64,000 bases of DNA from Rhizobiales bacterium NRL2 (GCA_001664005.1 CP016093.1:1929001-1993000); one strand, 5' to 3'; numbered from the stretch's first letter, positions 26,554 to 35,448 are shown. A program made the numbers and translations. The notes: a model not told the origin generated them from the letters alone.

Positions 26554-28220
26554 CGACCGACGCAGCCGCCGCGCCGCCGCGAGCGGGCGGGTGGCTGCTG
26601 CGCCCTTCGACCCTGCTGGTGGTCCTGCTGGCGGGGGTCCTTCTGGGCCCGATCCTGGCCGTGTTCTTCGCCGCCGCGCAGGACAGCGAAGGTCTCTGGC
26701 CGCATCTGCTCCAGACGGTGCTGCCGACCTATGTCGCCAATACCGTCATCCTGATGACCGGGGTCGGCGCGGTGGCGCTGGCCTTCGGCGCGGGGGCCGC
26801 CTGGTTCGTCACCCATTACAGCTTTCCGGGACGCCGCGTCCTGGAATGGGCGCTGCTGCTGCCGGCGGCGGTGCCCGCCTACATCGTCGCCTACACCTAT
26901 ACGGACTTCCTCGAATACGCCGGACCGGTGCAGGGCGTGCTCAGGGACCTGTTCGGCTGGCGGACGTCGCGTGAATACTGGTTCCCCGAGATCCGCTCCA
27001 TGGGTGGCGCCATCCTGGTGATGGGCGCGACGCTCTATCCTTACGTCTACATGATGACGCGGATCGCCTTCCGGATGACGCCGGAATCCCTCTACGACGT
27101 GGCCCGTGCGCATGACCGCAACGTCTTCCTCACCGTCGCCCTGCCCATGGCGCGGCCGGCGATGGCCGCCGGGCTGGCGCTGGTGCTGATGGAGACGATC
27201 TCCGACTTCGGCACCGTCGAGTATTTCGCGCTGGAGACGCTCACGCTCGGCATCTTCAATGTCTGGCTGGGCATGAACAGCCTGCCGGGCGCGGCGCAGA
27301 TCTCCATCGTCGCCGTGCTTTTCGTCGTCACACTTCTGGTGATGGAGCTCTACGCGCGGTCGCGGCGGCGCTATGCGGATTCGGGGCGGCGGGTGACGCC
27401 GCCGAGGCCCCGGCGGCTGACCGGCTGGCGCGCCGCCGGCTGCGCCGTGGCCTGTCTGATTCCGGTAGCGCTGGGCTTCGTCTTCCCTGCCGCGATCCTG
27501 ACCGGTTTCGTGCTGCGCGGCCATTCGCTGGACGACTACGCCACGGTCTTCGCCGTGGCCCTGAACTCGGTCTGGGTCGCGGCGGCGGTCGCCGTGCTGG
27601 TGCTCCTGTGCTCGGCCATTCTTGCGGTCACCGTCACCTGGCGGGGCAATCGCCCGCTCAGGATCCTGGCCGGGCTGGCGGCGACCGGCTACGCCTTTCC
27701 CGGCACCATTCTCGCCATCGGCGTGCTCACCTTCGCAGGGGCGGTGGACGATGTCATCGCGGGCGTCTTCGTCGAGGGTCTGGGCCTGCCTGGCGGCTGG
27801 TACCTGACGGGCACCATCGCCCTGGTGCTGCTCGCCTGTCTGGTGCGCTTCCAGGCGGTGGGCTATGGCGCCCTGGTCACGGGCGTGGGCCGCATGCCGC
27901 CCAACCTGCTGAATGCCAGCCGCGTCCTGGGCCGCAGCTTCTCCGGCGGCGTCGTGCAGGTGGTGCTGCCCTTCATCCGCAGCTCGGTGATGGCGGCCGG
28001 CCTGCTGGTCTTCGTCGACGTGATGAAGGAACTGCCGATGACGCTGCTGCTGCGGCCTTTCAACTTCGAGACCCTGGCGACCTTCGTCTACCAGTACGCC
28101 AAGGACGAACTGCTGGAACAGGCGGCGCTGCCGGCGTTGATCATCGTCCTCGCCGGCATCGGCCCGGTCATCCTGATGAACCGCATGATCCGCAGCGCGA
28201 CGGCCGTGCGGCAGCTCTAG
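26547..28220 (+). CDS. Ferric iron ABC transporter permease, two-domain
   Basis: A 557-residue inner-membrane permease of the FbpB/SfuB type with about twelve hydrophobic helices in two homologous halves. EAA-type loops that contact the ATPase are seen as ESLYDVARAHDRNVFLTVALP in the first half and NASRVLGRSFSGGVVQVVLP in the second. It moves Fe3+ delivered by the adjacent binding protein. It overlaps the preceding gene by seven bases. No ATP-binding subunit follows: the next gene is convergent and its stop codon shares CTAG with this one. The ATPase must be encoded elsewhere or shared. Confidence 0.93.
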   Translation: MVATDAAAAPPRAGGWLLRPSTLLVVLLAGVLLGPILAVFFAAAQDSEGLWPHLLQTVLPTYVANTVILMTGVGAVALAFGAGAAWFVTHYSFPGRRVLEWALLLPAAVPAYIVAYTYTDFLEYAGPVQGVLRDLFGWRTSREYWFPEIRSMGGAILVMGATLYPYVYMMTRIAFRMTPESLYDVARAHDRNVFLTVALPMARPAMAAGLALVLMETISDFGTVEYFALETLTLGIFNVWLGMNSLPGAAQISIVAVLFVVTLLVMELYARSRRRYADSGRRVTPPRPRRLTGWRAAGCAVACLIPVALGFVFPAAILTGFVLRGHSLDDYATVFAVALNSVWVAAAVAVLVLLCSAILAVTVTWRGNRPLRILAGLAATGYAFPGTILAIGVLTFAGAVDDVIAGVFVEGLGLPGGWYLTGTIALVLLACLVRFQAVGYGALVTGVGRMPPNLLNASRVLGRSFSGGVVQVVLPFIRSSVMAAGLLVFVDVMKELPMTLLLRPFNFETLATFVYQYAKDELLEQAALPALIIVLAGIGPVILMNRMIRSATAVRQL

Positions 28221-28777
28221 TAGCCGCCGAAGGAGCTGTTTGGCTCCTTCAGGAAGGCAGCTTCCTCCGGTGTCGTCTCCCGGCCCAGAATGCGGTTCCG
28301 GTGCGGGAAGCGTCCGAAGCGCGCGACGATCTCGTGGTGGCGGACGACGAAGCCGTAGACCTCGTCGGTCAGGCCGAGCCGGCGGAATATTTCCAGCGAG
28401 CGTTCCTGAACCGCCAGATCCTCGGAATGTTCGAACGGCATGTAGAGGAACATGCACCGGTCGTCGGGCAGGCACCGGTCGAAGCCGCGCTCGATCGCCC
28501 TTTGCGCCACGTCCAGCGCCTTCGCGTCGGTTGCGAAGGCGCGCGGTTCGTCACGGAACATGTTGCGGGGCAACTGGTCCAGCGCGATCACCAGCGCCAG
28601 CGCCCCCTCCGGCGTCTCCTGCCAGTGGTCCAGCCCGCCGGCTGCGGCCCTTTCGTACAGCGCGCCGAACTCGCGCCGGATGCGCTCGTCCAGCGCATCG
28701 TTCCGGGTCCAGTAGTCCTTCGGCTCCAGTTCCCCGAACCAGAAGCCGAGCAGCCTTGCAATATCCGGGTCTTCCAT
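28217..28777 (-). CDS. DUF924 family protein
   Basis: A 186-residue all-helical protein of the DUF924 family, recognised from LLGFWFGELEPKDYWTRND, ALALVIALDQLPRNMFRD and MPFEHSEDLAVQERSLEIF. The fold resembles TPR-like repeats; the function is unknown. ATG 28777 is chosen because GGAGGGG lies six bases upstream; a TTG two codons earlier has no spacing left. Its stop overlaps that of the ferric permease gene. Confidence 0.9.
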   Translation of the reverse strand: MEDPDIARLLGFWFGELEPKDYWTRNDALDERIRREFGALYERAAAGGLDHWQETPEGALALVIALDQLPRNMFRDEPRAFATDAKALDVAQRAIERGFDRCLPDDRCMFLYMPFEHSEDLAVQERSLEIFRRLGLTDEVYGFVVRHHEIVARFGRFPHRNRILGRETTPEEAAFLKEPNSSFGGY

Positions 28778-28854
28778 CCCCAACCCCTCCGCGTTATCTG
28801 CGAGCGTGAAATGACAGGGCCGGAATGTAGATCATCGACCTGGAGAGACCAGCC

Positions 28855-29871
28855 TTGCGCCTGAGCGTACTCGATCAGAGTCCCATCCGCGCGGGCTGCA
28901 CGCCAGCGGACGCCGTGCGGGAAAGCGTGGAACTCGCAAGGGTTTGCGACCGGCTCGGCTATCACCGCTACTGGCTGGCCGAGCACCATGCCTCCGCCGG
29001 GCTCGCCGGCGCCGCGCCCGAAATCCTGATCGGCCACATTGCCCAGGCGACGCGCCATATCCGTGTCGGCTCCGGCGGGGTGATGCTGAACCACTACTCG
29101 GCGCTGAAGGTGGCGGAGTGCTTCCGCATGCTGGAGACCCTGCATCCGGGCCGCATCGATCTCGGCCTCGGCCGCGCGCCGGGCAGCGATCAGAGAACCA
29201 TGCAGGTGCTGCGCGCGGGGCCGGGGTCCGCACCCGTCGACTACTACCCCCGGCAGGTTCTGGACACGATCGGCTTCCTGAATGACGCGCTGGAGCCGGG
29301 TCATCCCTTCTTCGGCATCGAGGCTCAGCCGAAGGGGCCGACCGCGCCGGAGGTCTGGCTGCTGGGGTCGTCGGCGGACAGCGCCTCCTACGCGGCGCAT
29401 TTCGGTCTGCCGTTCTCCTTCGCCCATTTCATCGCGCCGCGCGGCGGCGACCAGGTGACAGCGGCCTACCGGCAGGCCTTCCGTCCCTCCGACTACTGTC
29501 CCGCGCCGATGACCTCGGTCGGCGTCTTCGCGCTGGCCGCAGACACCGACGAGCGGGCTCAGTACCTGGTCAAATCCCGCAATCTGTGGCTGGTCCGCCT
29601 GATGAAGGGGGAGCTGGCGCCGTTCCCGACGCCGGAGGAAGCCGACGCCTACGACTATGGCCCCCACGATCTGGCGATCCTGGAGGCCAATCGAGGCCGT
29701 TCGATCGCCGGCGACGCGGCGGCGGTGCGTTCGCAACTCATGGCGCTCGCCGAACGATACGGCACCGATGAGCTTGTCATCGTCACCATCAGCCACGACT
29801 TCGACGCCCGCGTGCGTTCCTATGAACTGCTTGCGGAGGCGTTCGGCCTGACGGCGCGGGCGGCAGCATGA
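28855..29871 (+). CDS. LLM-class flavin-dependent oxidoreductase
   Basis: A 338-residue luciferase-like monooxygenase with a TIM-barrel fold. The N-terminus LSVLDQSPIRAG, the block YHRYWLAEHHASAGLAGAAP and GRIDLGLGRAPGSD are typical of the MsnO8-like group. Such enzymes use reduced flavin and oxygen; the substrate is unknown. The TTG start at 28855 follows GGAGAG by seven bases. It is the first gene of a tight rightward cluster: the MFS transporter start overlaps its stop (ATGA). Confidence 0.91.
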   Translation: MRLSVLDQSPIRAGCTPADAVRESVELARVCDRLGYHRYWLAEHHASAGLAGAAPEILIGHIAQATRHIRVGSGGVMLNHYSALKVAECFRMLETLHPGRIDLGLGRAPGSDQRTMQVLRAGPGSAPVDYYPRQVLDTIGFLNDALEPGHPFFGIEAQPKGPTAPEVWLLGSSADSASYAAHFGLPFSFAHFIAPRGGDQVTAAYRQAFRPSDYCPAPMTSVGVFALAADTDERAQYLVKSRNLWLVRLMKGELAPFPTPEEADAYDYGPHDLAILEANRGRSIAGDAAAVRSQLMALAERYGTDELVIVTISHDFDARVRSYELLAEAFGLTARAAA

Positions 29872-31157
29872 CCACAGGCACGATGGACGAAAGCGCCTCG
29901 GCGCGCGTCGGCGGCCTGCGCGCCTGGATCGTCTGGTTCCTGGGCGCCAACGCCTTCTTCTACGCCTTCTTCGAGCGGGCGGCCCCCAGCGTCATGGTCG
30001 ACCAGTTGATGGGCGCCTTCGCCGCGGGCGCGGGCGTCGTGGGTAATCTGGCCGCGCTCTATCTCTACATCTACGCCTTGCTGCAGCTTCCCGTCGGCCT
30101 GCTTCTGGACCGCTGGGGACCGCAGAAGCTGCTTGCTTCCGGCATGGCGATCGCAGGGCTCGGCGTGGCGACCTTCGCCCTGGCGGACAATATCTGGGTC
30201 GCCTATGCGGGCCGACTGGCGATCGGCGCGGGTTCCGCCGTGGGCTTCATTTCGGCGCTCACGCTTGCGGCCCACTGGCAACCGCCGCACCGCTTCGGAC
30301 TCTTTTCCGGCATGACCATGGGGTACGCCATGATCGGCGGTTTCCTGGCGCAGGGGCCGCTCGGCGCGCTGGTCGAGTCCTATGGCTGGCGCGATCCCCT
30401 GCTGGTGACGGCGGTCTGGGGCGTCGTGCTGGCGGCGCTGATCTGGCTGGTTGTCCGTGACCGGCCCGACGGCAGGCCCGTGCAGCGGACGGGCAACCAG
30501 AGCCTCGGGCGTTCGCTGGTGCAGGCCATGAGCCTGGGCCACAACTGGGTGCTCGCAATCTACGGCCTCGTCATCTCCGGGCCATTCCTGGCTTACGGCC
30601 TGCTCTGGGGGGTGCCGCACATGATGCTGGTCTACGGCATCGAGCGCGACATCGCCGGATTCAGCGCCAGCCTGATGACCATCGGCTTCGCCATCGGCGG
30701 CCCCCTCGGCGGCTTCCTCTCGGACTATTTCCGCCGCCGCAAGCTGCCGCTGATATTCGCTTCTCTCCTTTCGCTGGTGCTCTGGGCGACCATGCTCTAC
30801 GCCCCGACGCTGCCGCTGCCGGTCTATCAGGTGCTTCTGTTCCTGGTCGGCCTGTTCGGCGGCTCCATGATCCTCGTCATCGCTCTGGGGCGGGAGCTTT
30901 CGCCGCCCTCCATCGGCGGCGCCGTGACGGGCTTCGTCAATGGCGCCTTTGTCGGCGGCGGCGCGCTGCTGCAGCCGATCATCGGTATCGTGCTCGACTG
31001 GGTCTGGGATGGTACGGTGTCCGCCGACGGCGGGGTGCCGGTCTATACGCCGGCCAACTACGACACGGCGCTGGTGATCATCCCGGTGGCGTCCGGCATT
31101 GGCTTCCTGCTGTCGCTTCTGATGCGCGAAAGCCATTGCAGGCCGGTGGGTGAATGA
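29868..31157 (+). CDS. MFS transporter
   Basis: A 429-residue major facilitator protein with twelve predicted membrane helices. The helix 2-3 loop motif appears as LPVGLLLDRWGPQKLL and its counterpart in the second half as GPLGGFLSDYFRRRKLP. The substrate is unknown. The ATG overlaps the stop of the flavin oxidoreductase gene, and its own stop overlaps the start of the ChaC-like gene, so all three are probably translated together. Such coupling suggests, without proof, that the oxidoreductase and transporter deal with the same compound. Confidence 0.92.
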   Translation: MTTGTMDESASARVGGLRAWIVWFLGANAFFYAFFERAAPSVMVDQLMGAFAAGAGVVGNLAALYLYIYALLQLPVGLLLDRWGPQKLLASGMAIAGLGVATFALADNIWVAYAGRLAIGAGSAVGFISALTLAAHWQPPHRFGLFSGMTMGYAMIGGFLAQGPLGALVESYGWRDPLLVTAVWGVVLAALIWLVVRDRPDGRPVQRTGNQSLGRSLVQAMSLGHNWVLAIYGLVISGPFLAYGLLWGVPHMMLVYGIERDIAGFSASLMTIGFAIGGPLGGFLSDYFRRRKLPLIFASLLSLVLWATMLYAPTLPLPVYQVLLFLVGLFGGSMILVIALGRELSPPSIGGAVTGFVNGAFVGGGALLQPIIGIVLDWVWDGTVSADGGVPVYTPANYDTALVIIPVASGIGFLLSLLMRESHCRPVGE

Positions 31158-31831
31158 GCAGCGAACACAAGATTACCCGCGAAGGCATCCTGGAAGGAGC
31201 GGTCGAGGAGCGGCTGCAGGAGGCCGAGCGCAAGGGCCTGCTGCAGCGTCTGCCGGAAGAGGTCCGCATTCGCGAGCGTGAGCGGGTGCTGGCCGAGATG
31301 GGCGAGACGGTCTGGGTCTTCGGCTATGGCTCGCTGATCTGGAACCCGGCCTTCCACTACGTCGAAAGCCGTCCGGGCCGCATCCATGGCTTTCATCGCA
31401 GCTTCTGCCTGGAGACGCCGCTGGGGCGCGGATCGCCCGAGGCGCCGGGGCTGGTGCTGGGCCTCGACAGGGGCGGCTCGTGCCAGGGCGTTGCCTTCCG
31501 CGTCGCGCCGGAGCTTGCCGCGCACGAACTCGACATCGTCTTCCGCCGGGAGATGGTCAGCGACGCCTATCTCGCCCGTGTCGTGCGCGTACACACTGCC
31601 GACGGGCCAGTCCGCGCCGTGACCTTCGTCATCAACCCCGTGAGCCCGCGCTATTGCTGCAAGCTGGACCTCGAGAAAAGCGCGCAGATGATCGCAAGGG
31701 CCGAAGGCTGGCTTGGACCCTGTTCGGACTATCTTCTGAACACGGTCGACCACCTGGCGGAGCTGAAGCTGGTCGATCATGGCCTGTTCCGGCTGGCGGA
31801 ACGGGTGCGGGAGATTCAGGCCGCCGCCTGA
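31154..31831 (+). CDS. ChaC-like gamma-glutamylcyclotransferase
   Basis: A 225-residue protein of the ChaC family, which releases 5-oxoproline from glutathione in the cytosol. Recognition rests on the substrate loop VFGYGSLIWNPAFHY, the conserved GRIHGFHRSFC, the acidic RREM near the middle and YCCKLDLEKSAQMIARAEGWLGPC. An N-terminal helical extension of about 50 residues precedes the domain. It is coupled to the MFS gene by ATGA. Its last 16 bases overlap the end of the convergent TPR gene. Confidence 0.9.
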   Translation: MSSEHKITREGILEGAVEERLQEAERKGLLQRLPEEVRIRERERVLAEMGETVWVFGYGSLIWNPAFHYVESRPGRIHGFHRSFCLETPLGRGSPEAPGLVLGLDRGGSCQGVAFRVAPELAAHELDIVFRREMVSDAYLARVVRVHTADGPVRAVTFVINPVSPRYCCKLDLEKSAQMIARAEGWLGPCSDYLLNTVDHLAELKLVDHGLFRLAERVREIQAAA

Positions 31832-33435
31832 CGGCGCGCCAGCTCCGCGAGCCGGGCGGCGACGCCGCCGACGGCGCGGGACCAGTCCCGGTCCGGCAGG
31901 CGGACGAAATCGGTCATGTTCGGAAAGAACGGATTGACCGGCTGGCCCAGCGCAAATTCGTAGGGCAGGCGGGAAAGCACGAGCGACGGCACGCCGAGGC
32001 TGGCCGCGAGCTGGCGCGAGGTGTTGGTCGGCCCGATCACCAGGTCGAGGCCGGCGGTGAGCCGCGCGACCCTGTCGAAGTCGTCCTTCATGTCCAGGCC
32101 CGGCATCTGTTCGATCCGGATGCCGAAGCGGCGCTCGGCCTCCGCGATTTCCTTCGAGACGTCGCCATATTGCAGGTTCACCCAGGTAACGCCCGGCACG
32201 GCGAAGACCGGGCCCCAGTGTTCGAGCGGGATATAGCCCCGGTCGCGCAATCGGCTGCGCCTTGTGCTGGTCCATGAGATGCCGACGCGCAGGCCGGGTT
32301 CGGTGCGCGGGCCAGCCTCGGCGGTCAGCAGGGGCGGTGTGGCGGGGAAGTCCTCCAGCCGCCGCCGGAAGATCGTCTGCGGGCTGCCGGCCTCGATATA
32401 GGCGTCGAATTTCGGCGCTTCGGCCAGCCAGTCATAGCCCCGGTGGACGCCGGGCCTCTCAGAGCCCTGCCATGGGACGAAGCGTACGTCCGGGAAGCTG
32501 CGGGAGAGCAGTTCCACCAGCCGGGGATCGCATTCCCACCAGAGCTCGCCGCACGCGGCGCGCGCGTCGGGCAGGCAGTGCAGGAAGTGCAGTTCGTCGC
32601 CAACGCCCTGCTCGGCGGCGACAAGCAGGCGGCCGTCAGGCATGGCGCGGCCGTTCCAGCGCTTCAGCTTCAGGTCGCGGCGGACGAAGCCGGGGTAGAT
32701 CGGCTCCAGACGAGCCTCATAGTCCCGCCAGCCCGTCTCGATATCGCCCGCCGCCAGGGCGAACAGGGCATGGTTGAAGCGTAGCGCAGCGTCGCCGGGC
32801 CTGAGCTTCAGCGCGGCGCGGTAGGCGGCGCGCGCTTCTCCGGGCCGGCCGTCGGCGAACAACACCTCCGCCAGGTTGCCGGCGGCGGCGCCGTCCTTCG
32901 GGTCGAGCCGCAGCGCTTCATTCAGAAAGGTCTCTGCGTTCGCGTGGTCTTCCAGGTCCGCCATCACCGCGCCCAGCGTCGTCCACAACGGCGCACAGGT
33001 CTGGTCGAGCTGGATCGCCGACTGGAGGAGCTCGATAGCGTCCTCCTGCCGCTCCAGGTCGCGTAGCGCGTGGGCAAGGCCGCAGACCGCCGCCGGCGAG
33101 CCAGGCTCTGCCATGGCCGCTTCACGGAAGAAGCCGGCGGCCTGCTCGGAGGCCTTGAGGTCGCGGGCGAGACGACCGAGCGCGATCAGGGTCTCGGCAT
33201 TGCCGGGCGCGACCGAAAGCGCCCGCTCGAAAGCGTCGACGGCCCCGGCGGCATCGCCCAGCGCCTGCAGCGCGGTGGCGCGGCCCTGGTGGACCTGGAA
33301 ATCGCGCGGGTGCGCGGCGGCGGCCTGGTCGAAGCAGGTCAGCGCCTGATCCGGCCGGCCGCGCGACAGCGCCGCCCAGCCACGGGCGGCGGCTTTCGAT
33401 CCGGCTTTGGGCGTCCTGCTCATGGGTCCCATCAT
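31816..33435 (-). CDS. TPR protein with glycosyltransferase-like C-terminus
   Basis: A 539-residue protein. Residues from about 15 to 240 are consecutive TPR units (TALQALGDAAGAVDAFERAL, ALGRLARDLKASEQAAGFF, NLAEVLFADGRPGEARAAYR). The remaining part, from LKRWNGRAMPDGRLLVAAEQ to GPTNTSRQLAASLGVPSLVL, resembles the GT-B fold of heptosyltransferase or O-GlcNAc transferase-like proteins; the last motif is the usual sugar-nucleotide site. It may glycosylate envelope or flagellar proteins, but the substrate is unknown. Starts at 33435, 33432 or 33423 are all possible; none has a good ribosome site. Confidence 0.85.
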   Translation of the reverse strand: MMGPMSRTPKAGSKAAARGWAALSRGRPDQALTCFDQAAAAHPRDFQVHQGRATALQALGDAAGAVDAFERALSVAPGNAETLIALGRLARDLKASEQAAGFFREAAMAEPGSPAAVCGLAHALRDLERQEDAIELLQSAIQLDQTCAPLWTTLGAVMADLEDHANAETFLNEALRLDPKDGAAAGNLAEVLFADGRPGEARAAYRAALKLRPGDAALRFNHALFALAAGDIETGWRDYEARLEPIYPGFVRRDLKLKRWNGRAMPDGRLLVAAEQGVGDELHFLHCLPDARAACGELWWECDPRLVELLSRSFPDVRFVPWQGSERPGVHRGYDWLAEAPKFDAYIEAGSPQTIFRRRLEDFPATPPLLTAEAGPRTEPGLRVGISWTSTRRSRLRDRGYIPLEHWGPVFAVPGVTWVNLQYGDVSKEIAEAERRFGIRIEQMPGLDMKDDFDRVARLTAGLDLVIGPTNTSRQLAASLGVPSLVLSRLPYEFALGQPVNPFFPNMTDFVRLPDRDWSRAVGGVAARLAELARRQAAA

Positions 33436-33505
33436 CGGATGGCATGGTTAAGGAATCGTCGCGGTGCTAGCCTTCCCCGCTCCGCATTGAGGAGGGGAGG
33501 ATTCA

Positions 33506-34513
33506 ATGGCCGGACCGAAGATCGACACGGTGCGCTTGCAGCGCATCTCCAAGGGCTACTGGGAAGCAGGCGCGTTCTTCGCCGCCATCGACCTTGAGGC
33601 CTTCACGCTGATCGACGCGGGCGACAACACGGTCGAGAAGCTGGGCGCCGCCGCCGGCATCGGCGCGCTCAACGCGGAGCGGCTGCTCGACGCTCTGGCC
33701 GGGATGGACCTGGTGACCCGTGACGCGGGCGGCGTCTACGCGAACCCGCCGGATGTCGACCGCTTCCTGGTCAAGGGCAAGCCCGGCTATGCCGGCGCCT
33801 GGATGTGTTTCCTCAGGGAAAGCTGGCCCGACTGGAACCGCATGGCCGAGATCCTCAAGCAGGACACGCCGGCCGACCGGCTCGGCATGTATGACGACCT
33901 GACCGAGGAAAGCGCGCGCGCTTATCATGAGGCGACCTATTCGATCGGTCTCGGTGCGGCGCGCAAGTTCCACCGGGAGGTGGACCTGTCCGGCCGGCGG
34001 CGCATCATGGACCTTGGCGGCGGGTCCGGCGCCTACTGCATCGTCGCCGCCGACACCTATCCGGAGATCGAGGGGGTCGTCCTCGATCTGCCGCCCGTGG
34101 TGCCGGTGGCCCGCGAGTACATCGAAAACCACGGCGTCGCCGCCCGCGTCCGGGCCGAGGTCTGCGACTTCACCGCCGACCCGCTGCCCCGAGGCTGCGA
34201 CGTGGCGATCCAGGCCTCCAACCTGCCGATCTATGACCGCGCGATCATCGGCGCGCTGGTGCAGCGCATCCACGACGCGCTGGAGCCGGGCGGCGAGTAT
34301 CACCTGATCGGGGAGATGGTCGACGATGACCGCATGGGCCCGATCGGCCCGGCCCTCTGGGGCCTTTACGAGGCGATTCCCGGCTCGACCGGCCACGCGC
34401 ATTCGATCGCGGAGTGCATCGGCTACCTGGAAGCCGCCGGCTTCGAGAATGTCACCGCGACCGAGTTCATTCCGAAGACGCTGACGCGGGTCACGGGTTA
34501 CAAGCGGAAATAG
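33506..34513 (+). CDS. SAM-dependent O-methyltransferase-like protein
   Basis: A 335-residue class I methyltransferase of the acetylserotonin/hydroxyneurosporene O-methyltransferase type. It has an N-terminal winged-helix dimerisation region (about residues 10-90) and the SAM loop IMDLGGGSGAYCIVA (residues 167-181), followed by acidic EGVVLDLP. The substrate is unknown. ATG 33506 follows a strong GGAGGGGAGG site. No pigment or secondary-metabolite genes accompany it, so a biosynthetic pathway cannot be named. A paired-hairpin repeat lies directly after the stop. Confidence 0.87.
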   Translation: MAGPKIDTVRLQRISKGYWEAGAFFAAIDLEAFTLIDAGDNTVEKLGAAAGIGALNAERLLDALAGMDLVTRDAGGVYANPPDVDRFLVKGKPGYAGAWMCFLRESWPDWNRMAEILKQDTPADRLGMYDDLTEESARAYHEATYSIGLGAARKFHREVDLSGRRRIMDLGGGSGAYCIVAADTYPEIEGVVLDLPPVVPVAREYIENHGVAARVRAEVCDFTADPLPRGCDVAIQASNLPIYDRAIIGALVQRIHDALEPGGEYHLIGEMVDDDRMGPIGPALWGLYEAIPGSTGHAHSIAECIGYLEAAGFENVTATEFIPKTLTRVTGYKRK

Positions 34514-34533
34514 TGATGCCCGAGATGACGGCG

Positions 34534-34607
34534 CCCACGGACTTGATCCGAGGGCCCGGAGGAAAATACATGCCGGTCTGGGTTCTCGGGTCGAGCCCGA
34601 GCACGCC
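34534..34607. repeat. Intergenic paired-hairpin element, copy C
   Basis: GGACTTGAT at 34539-34547 forms the loop side of a CGGA/TCCG stem, and CTCGGG (34585-34590) pairs with CCCGAG (34596-34601) around TCGAG. The order and end sequence ACGCC match copy B. It lies between two genes that are convergent, where it could serve as a shared terminator. Confidence 0.55.
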
Positions 34608-34616
34608 GGCCGGAGA

Positions 34617-35351
34617 CTAACCGAGCTTCAGCGCGCTGCGGACCTGGCCTTCGGCCTTGTCGAGGGCGGCGTCATCCTCGCCGTAGAGGCGGGCGACGGG
34701 CTTGCGGGGTCCGGTGACGAAGCCGGCCTCCGCGATCCGGCCGATGGCGCCTCTGGGTCCCAGGGTCTCGAGCGCCGCGCGCAGCGGCCCGCCATTCCAG
34801 GTGCTGATCGCGCCGCGCCGATCGGCCATGACGTCGCGGCGTTTCTCCGCCAGCGTCGCGACCTCGCCCGGGTTGCGCAACGCGTCCTCGCCGAAGATCA
34901 GCGCGAAGCGTTCGGCCGCCGTGCCGGATGTCAGCCCGCCCTCCATAGCGTAGAAGGCGCTGGTGCGGTCGAACTCCTTCAGGCCGGTCAGTATATAGGC
35001 GCCGGTCTCGATCACCGCCTTCTCCAGTGCGCCGCCGCGGGCCTTGCCGGTCAGCAGCCCGGCGACCTCGTGGAAGCGCGCCTTACCCAGCGTGCGGCCG
35101 ATGGGGATGGGGCGCGTGAAGGGCGGCTCGCCGATCCAGAAGACGCGCTCCGCCGGAATCCGCTCCGACGCCTGCGCGCCTGCGCCGCGCAGCATCATCA
35201 GACCCCCATCCTCCAGCCGGTCGCAGTCGAACGGCAGGAAATCGTCGATGGCAGCGGCCACGCTGCAGCCCGTCGCCGCCAGAACGGGCGCGAGTGCCAG
35301 CACGAGCGGCGAAGGCGGGTGTTCCGTCGAGAGTAGTCCGATCCGGGCCAT
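34617..35351 (-). CDS. Unrecognised hypothetical protein
   Basis: A 244-residue soluble protein with no signal peptide or membrane helix. I do not recognise it. The N-terminus ARIGLLSTEHPPSPLVLALAP looks like the first strand and helix of an alpha/beta nucleotide-binding-type fold, and it is rich in Ala, Gly and Arg. A C-terminal helix (DAALDKAEGQVRSALKLG) ends it. It is divergent from the AceE-like gene with 97 bases between the starts and convergent with the methyltransferase gene. The codon and base usage are like the neighbours, which supports a real gene. Confidence 0.7.
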   Translation of the reverse strand: MARIGLLSTEHPPSPLVLALAPVLAATGCSVAAAIDDFLPFDCDRLEDGGLMMLRGAGAQASERIPAERVFWIGEPPFTRPIPIGRTLGKARFHEVAGLLTGKARGGALEKAVIETGAYILTGLKEFDRTSAFYAMEGGLTSGTAAERFALIFGEDALRNPGEVATLAEKRRDVMADRRGAISTWNGGPLRAALETLGPRGAIGRIAEAGFVTGPRKPVARLYGEDDAALDKAEGQVRSALKLG

Positions 35352-35392
35352 CGGGCCATCCTGCGCAATCGTGTTCGATTCGTCGCCGCCGT

Positions 35393-35421
35393 TCGACAGC
35401 GCCCCGGCCGCGCACTACCAT
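35393..35421 (+). promoter_or_regulatory. Predicted promoter of AceE/transketolase-like gene
   Basis: TCGACA at 35393-35398 and TACCAT at 35416-35421 are 17 bases apart, with five and four of six matches to the housekeeping consensus. The start codon of the AceE-like gene is 28 bases downstream of the -10 element. Confidence 0.45.
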
Positions 35422-35448
35422 GCCTGCCAGAATTCGGGAGGCCCGGAG

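Noticed and set aside
26493-28475. 660-residue open frame antisense to the ferric permease
   Set aside because: Low-complexity Arg/Gln/His sequence opposite a certain membrane protein gene.
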